NCBI GenBank assembly: GCA_012862575.1
Contig: BLSF01000051.1
Span: 62,001 to 126,000 of the forward strand
Reading direction: 5' to 3'
Source: Parietichytrium sp. I65-24A
Taxonomy: Eukaryota; Sar; Bigyra; Thraustochytrida; Thraustochytriidae
DNA: 64,000 nucleotides
Made by a program: the position numbers and the translations under genes. The stretch's first letter is position 1, and each line of letters opens with the position of its first letter. Shown here piece by piece: positions 60,571 to 64,000 of the stretch. The notes under the pieces were generated by a model, which saw only the letters and a list, made by a program, of their open reading frames with translations, was not told where the DNA came from and did no database searches.

Positions 60571-63003
60571 TCATTTGTAGTGGTTGGTATAATACTCGCT
60601 CAAACTTCTCTGGATCGCCTCGTCCAAAGTGAATACGGGGCGATATCCGAGAACGCGTTGCGCCTTCGCAGAGCTGTAGGTGTAACTCATCGTTGCGGTC
60701 GCAAGCATCGCTGGGGTGAGCATGTCCACGTCCCTTCCAAGGCTCACTTTGCCCCTAAAAAGTCTCTGATTCAACTCGGAAATGTAAGCCACGACCCAGA
60801 GGGGCCACTCGGGGATCCAAACAAAGTCCACCGAGAGCCGCTTCCGAATCTTCTTCTCGGGAATGAGTTTGATGTGCTTGATTACAAGATACCAAAAGTC
60901 CGCCATGGACACAGGGTCCTCGTTGCTGATGCAGAACGCCTCTCCCCGAACCCCGTCGACGTCATCCCAAAGCGCTTGTTCCGCGAGTAAGTGACCCAGA
61001 ACAACGTTCTCTACATAGACCCAGTCCATCACTGCGAGCGCGCCTACACCCGGCGCAACGCGCATATCCATCATCTTCTCAAAAGATAACCTGTCGTCTG
61101 CGCCAAACACACCGGAACAAGGTCGAACCACTACCACGCGAAGCTCCTTACCGTTGTCGAGTTTGGTACCGTCTGCTTTGAGGCAAATGTCATCAGCGAT
61201 TGCTTTCGTGAATCCGTAGTGGTTATGTGCGGTCTCGCGCGTCACAAACTTGGCAGTCTCGTCGCGGTCGAAGCGAGGTTCCGAGTGCTCGTCCGTCGTA
61301 GCGTGTGATGAAGAGGTCACGATTACGCGCTCTACGTTGCAGCTCTTGCATGCGTCGAGCAAAGTCTCTGTTCCCGTGACGTTGATGTGGTACGAGAGAA
61401 ACACCTGGTGCTCGAGGCGATCCATGAACCTGATGATTGCAAAGGTGGAGTACAACACGTCGACCCCTTCGCAAGCAGGTTGTATGTCCTCCATCTTGGT
61501 CACATCTCCTCGAAAAAACTCCACGCGATCGTCTCCTTTCCAGTAATTATTCTCAACAATATCAAACACGCGAATATCCGTCTCGCCGCGCTCCAGCAGC
61601 CGATTAACGATTCTCTTGCCCACAAAGCCGTTTCCGACGATGAGGTACCGCTTGCCAGTGCATTTGCAGTGTTTGGTGACCTCGGCCCACTTCTCCTCGC
61701 AAGCAAGGTGGGCATCTGGATCGGTCTGCTTTGGGGCCCTGGTCATACTCTCAGGGTCCACTGGTCCAAAGATCATGTTGAGAAGTTGGAACTGCAACTT
61801 GGCGAATTTCAGGAGCCATTTGCTCGGTCCTTTCTCGTCTTGTTTGGCCAACTTTCTGAATCCCTCGATGTTTTGCTCTAAAGTCGTCGACTCCTTGTAC
61901 GTAAACAGGGAGGCCAAAATGAGCATTTCTGCGCCAAGGCCCAGAGCTCCGCAAGCAGCGAGCATGCCTGGAACTGGAGCCTTTTTGCCTTGCAGCGTCA
62001 TGATTTGCCCGGCCAAAGCAGTCAGACCACATACAATAGAGATCGTGAAAACAGTCCAACCGCATGCCTGCAGGGTAATGTACGCAAGACCTCCCTTCCC
62101 AGGCTGAAATGCAGCGTAGTTGGACTGGATGTGTCGCCATTTACCGCCAAGAGTGTGGGTGGTTGCGCACGCGCCCGCAATCGTCCACATTGCCAGTGTG
62201 GTGGTGGTCATACGAACGAGGACAGACCCTTTGCTAAAGCTTCCAACCATGCAGACCACGAAAGAAGTGATGACGAGACTCACCTGCATGCCAACAAAGA
62301 TCCACCAGAAAAAGCTGGGAGAGTGCTCGCTGGAGCGCATAATCACGCTTTTTTGAAGTTCATCGTTGAAGACTGGGGTAACGTAGTTTGACTCGTCATG
62401 AAGCTCGTCGTCGTCAGGTACCTTGACCTTGGCCGTTGCACCGCGCTTCTTGGAAGGAGGGTGGTACGCAAATAGGGCACCAAGCATGAGAACGTAAGAA
62501 AGTGCTCCAATCATGAACGAGTTGAATGTCAAGAGCGGGTCGTGCAACGCAAAGTTCATCACCTGGACTATCAGCGAGATTGAGTACAGTGCCCACGCTA
62601 CTCCATTCAGGGCTATGAACCTCGACCCTCCGACGCCTGGCTGCACGAATTTCCAACCCTTGTTGCGATACAGTACCCAGCCACCCACTGCGTAAGTCGC
62701 AGGGATTAGCACCACGAAAAGGCCCATTAACAAGCAAAGCACTCCAACCAGTGCCACTCCGACGGCAATGCTGACCTTGCGAGCGGCTTCTCCATTTCCA
62801 GTTTCATGAATCCAATCTTCCACAGTCTTTTTGAGCTCCTCGAGCTCAACAATTGTTTCCAACGAATTTGGTTTTGACTTTTTCTTCATCTGGCGCACCT
62901 GCGTACTGTCCCTGCCGCTTCTGCTGCTTCGTCGGAGACTCGACCTTGGCTCTGCAGAGCTCGACCTCCTTCGAGACAACATGCCCGGGTCCCGAGCAAC
63001 CAT
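60571..63003 (-). CDS. Multi-helix membrane domain fused to a 3-beta-HSD-like reductase
   Basis: The first ATG in frame, at 63003, opens 810 residues in one exon. Residues 1-75 are basic and Ser-rich. A membrane region, ~80-370, holds about eight helices in two related halves: GWKFVQPGVGGSRFIALNGV near 120 and NYAAFQPGKGGLAYITLQAC near 300. The C-terminal half (~450-800) is an extended short-chain dehydrogenase of the 3-beta-hydroxysteroid dehydrogenase / sterol-4-alpha-carboxylate 3-dehydrogenase type: YLIVGNGFVGKRIVNRLLER (nucleotide loop), HINVTGTETLLDACK, RVIVTSSS, and HNHYGFTKAIAD, with the catalytic Tyr and Lys in Y-x3-K near 596-600. It should oxidise or reduce a hydrophobic hydroxy substrate with NAD(P) at a membrane, perhaps the ER. 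The substrate is unknown. The fusion is in a single frame with no sign of misassembly. Confidence 0.86.
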   Translation of the reverse strand: MVARDPGMLSRRRSSSAEPRSSLRRSSRSGRDSTQVRQMKKKSKPNSLETIVELEELKKTVEDWIHETGNGEAARKVSIAVGVALVGVLCLLMGLFVVLIPATYAVGGWVLYRNKGWKFVQPGVGGSRFIALNGVAWALYSISLIVQVMNFALHDPLLTFNSFMIGALSYVLMLGALFAYHPPSKKRGATAKVKVPDDDELHDESNYVTPVFNDELQKSVIMRSSEHSPSFFWWIFVGMQVSLVITSFVVCMVGSFSKGSVLVRMTTTTLAMWTIAGACATTHTLGGKWRHIQSNYAAFQPGKGGLAYITLQACGWTVFTISIVCGLTALAGQIMTLQGKKAPVPGMLAACGALGLGAEMLILASLFTYKESTTLEQNIEGFRKLAKQDEKGPSKWLLKFAKLQFQLLNMIFGPVDPESMTRAPKQTDPDAHLACEEKWAEVTKHCKCTGKRYLIVGNGFVGKRIVNRLLERGETDIRVFDIVENNYWKGDDRVEFFRGDVTKMEDIQPACEGVDVLYSTFAIIRFMDRLEHQVFLSYHINVTGTETLLDACKSCNVERVIVTSSSHATTDEHSEPRFDRDETAKFVTRETAHNHYGFTKAIADDICLKADGTKLDNGKELRVVVVRPCSGVFGADDRLSFEKMMDMRVAPGVGALAVMDWVYVENVVLGHLLAEQALWDDVDGVRGEAFCISNEDPVSMADFWYLVIKHIKLIPEKKIRKRLSVDFVWIPEWPLWVVAYISELNQRLFRGKVSLGRDVDMLTPAMLATATMSYTYSSAKAQRVLGYRPVFTLDEAIQRSLSEYYTNHYK

Positions 63004-64000
63004 TTTCTCCTCGCGAAATAGTTCTGGTCGTCTCCCGTCCCCTGCCCTTGGTTGATTGCCTCGCTCTTTGGTCCGGATTCGGGTCTGTCGCTTTGGTGCT
63101 GTGGCCTGTGCCACGTCAGGAACTCAAACTTTAATCTTGTCTGATCAACCGTCCTACTTTCTCATGCAAACAGGTATTGTTCACCGTTCCCAGTGCACGA
63201 GCAGATGACAGCAAACCCCCCCTTACTCAAGTCAAAGCTCCCAATCGACAATTTGTCTGACAGTAAAAGCTTTTACGTGTCACGACAAAGGTTGGCGATT
63301 TGGCAGCTTCTCTTTGCACCTTTGCCATACCTTGACAGTAACTTTCCAAACACATCCCTGCAAATCCAATGTCCTCCCTCCCGAGACGCTAGGCAAGTAA
63401 GACTTGGCTGCTGCTTTACCCGAAAGTCAGCAACCTCCCACTCTCCCCTACCCCATGGGCTGGCTACTTACCGGTACGCCCTTGTTTTCTTTTGCCCAGT
63501 GCCCTCTCCCCTGCCTGCCATGTGTGCACTGCACTAGCGCTCCGGGCGCCACAGTGCCACACCAGGCAGCCACAACATGAACGTGAAAGAAAACCTTTCG
63601 TAAGCTTATCGAGTTTTGCTTGCGTGCTTGCTTGCAGTCTTTGTGGAAGAAATTTAATAAAAAGAACTCGGAGCACACACATATTTGACTGTGAACTGTG
63701 TCAAACAGCGGATCGTTGGACATGTTCAACAATCAGTTCAACGTTCGTGGCACTTGTTCCGCGATGGACCGCCTACGGGGCAGGTGGTACTGAGTAGCAA
63801 CGTCGTAACCAACGTGCTGCCGGGCGTGTGTCCAGTGTGTCCTTCCTTCTTTCCTGACTCTGCACGTATCTCTGCCGCGACGACTCCGGACCGTGTCGCG
63901 AAGACAGGACTGACCGTTCTCAACAACACCGACGTCACCATTGGATATCATTGAATCATTCAATCGTTGAATCATTGACGCGCAGAGTGCAGAGTGCAGA
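63004..64000. other. Intergenic to right edge, 1 kb
   Basis: It holds the promoter of the fused reductase gene. No further gene is recognised. The extreme end has GCAGAGT repeats (63980-64000). Confidence 0.5.

Overview
This window is nuclear DNA of a unicellular eukaryote. It carries thirteen well-supported protein genes with eukaryote-only families: a flavocytochrome b2 gene with two GT-AG introns, a giant USP deubiquitinase, a PIAS-type SUMO ligase, a STK32-like kinase, a Rat1/XRN2 exonuclease, a nibrin-like protein and a TMF-type golgin. Most genes are single long exons. The spaces between them are 0.6 to 8 kb long and full of microsatellites and short tandem repeats. The lineage cannot be fixed from sequence alone. 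My best guess, an inference from gene style and domain fusions, is a stramenopile-like protist such as a thraustochytrid, at low to moderate confidence. I found no rRNA, tRNA, CRISPR array, intact transposon or viral element.

Left part (1-11040), all minus strand: a protein joining calponin-homology, SAM and actin-related domains, cut by the window edge (1-2491); flavocytochrome b2 L-lactate dehydrogenase (3249-4960); an orphan seven-helix membrane protein with a Cys-rich N-terminus (6000-7145); and a secreted or membrane-anchored choice-of-anchor-B type beta-propeller protein (8935-11040). A 3.6 kb gene-poor stretch follows, holding a diverged repeat with a palindromic core that recurs 11 kb away.

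Centre (14652-45944): the ~3310-residue USP (14652-24584, minus); the PIAS/SIZ SUMO ligase (26982-28400, plus), convergent with a STK32/YANK-like kinase (28990-30303, minus); Rat1/XRN2 (32372-35959, plus), then the nibrin/NBS1 candidate (36769-39228, plus), convergent with a small N-myristoylation-candidate protein carrying a lone DUSP domain (39838-41100, minus); and a TMF-like golgin (42478-45944, minus) that reads in two frames with an apparent one-base slip.

Right part (45945-64000): two long gene-poor stretches around a DEAD-box helicase of the MSS116/plant RH type (50724-52760, minus), then a membrane protein fused to a 3-beta-hydroxysteroid-dehydrogenase-like reductase (60571-63003, minus).

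The genes do not form one pathway. Ubiquitin/SUMO signalling (USP, PIAS, lone DUSP protein) and nucleic-acid handling (XRN2, NBS1, DEAD-box) recur, but neighbouring order gives no evidence of co-regulation. The most unusual items are the CH-SAM-actin fusion, the tandem membrane module fused to a steroid-dehydrogenase-like domain, the lone DUSP protein, and the acidic-tryptophan repeats at the front of the golgin.
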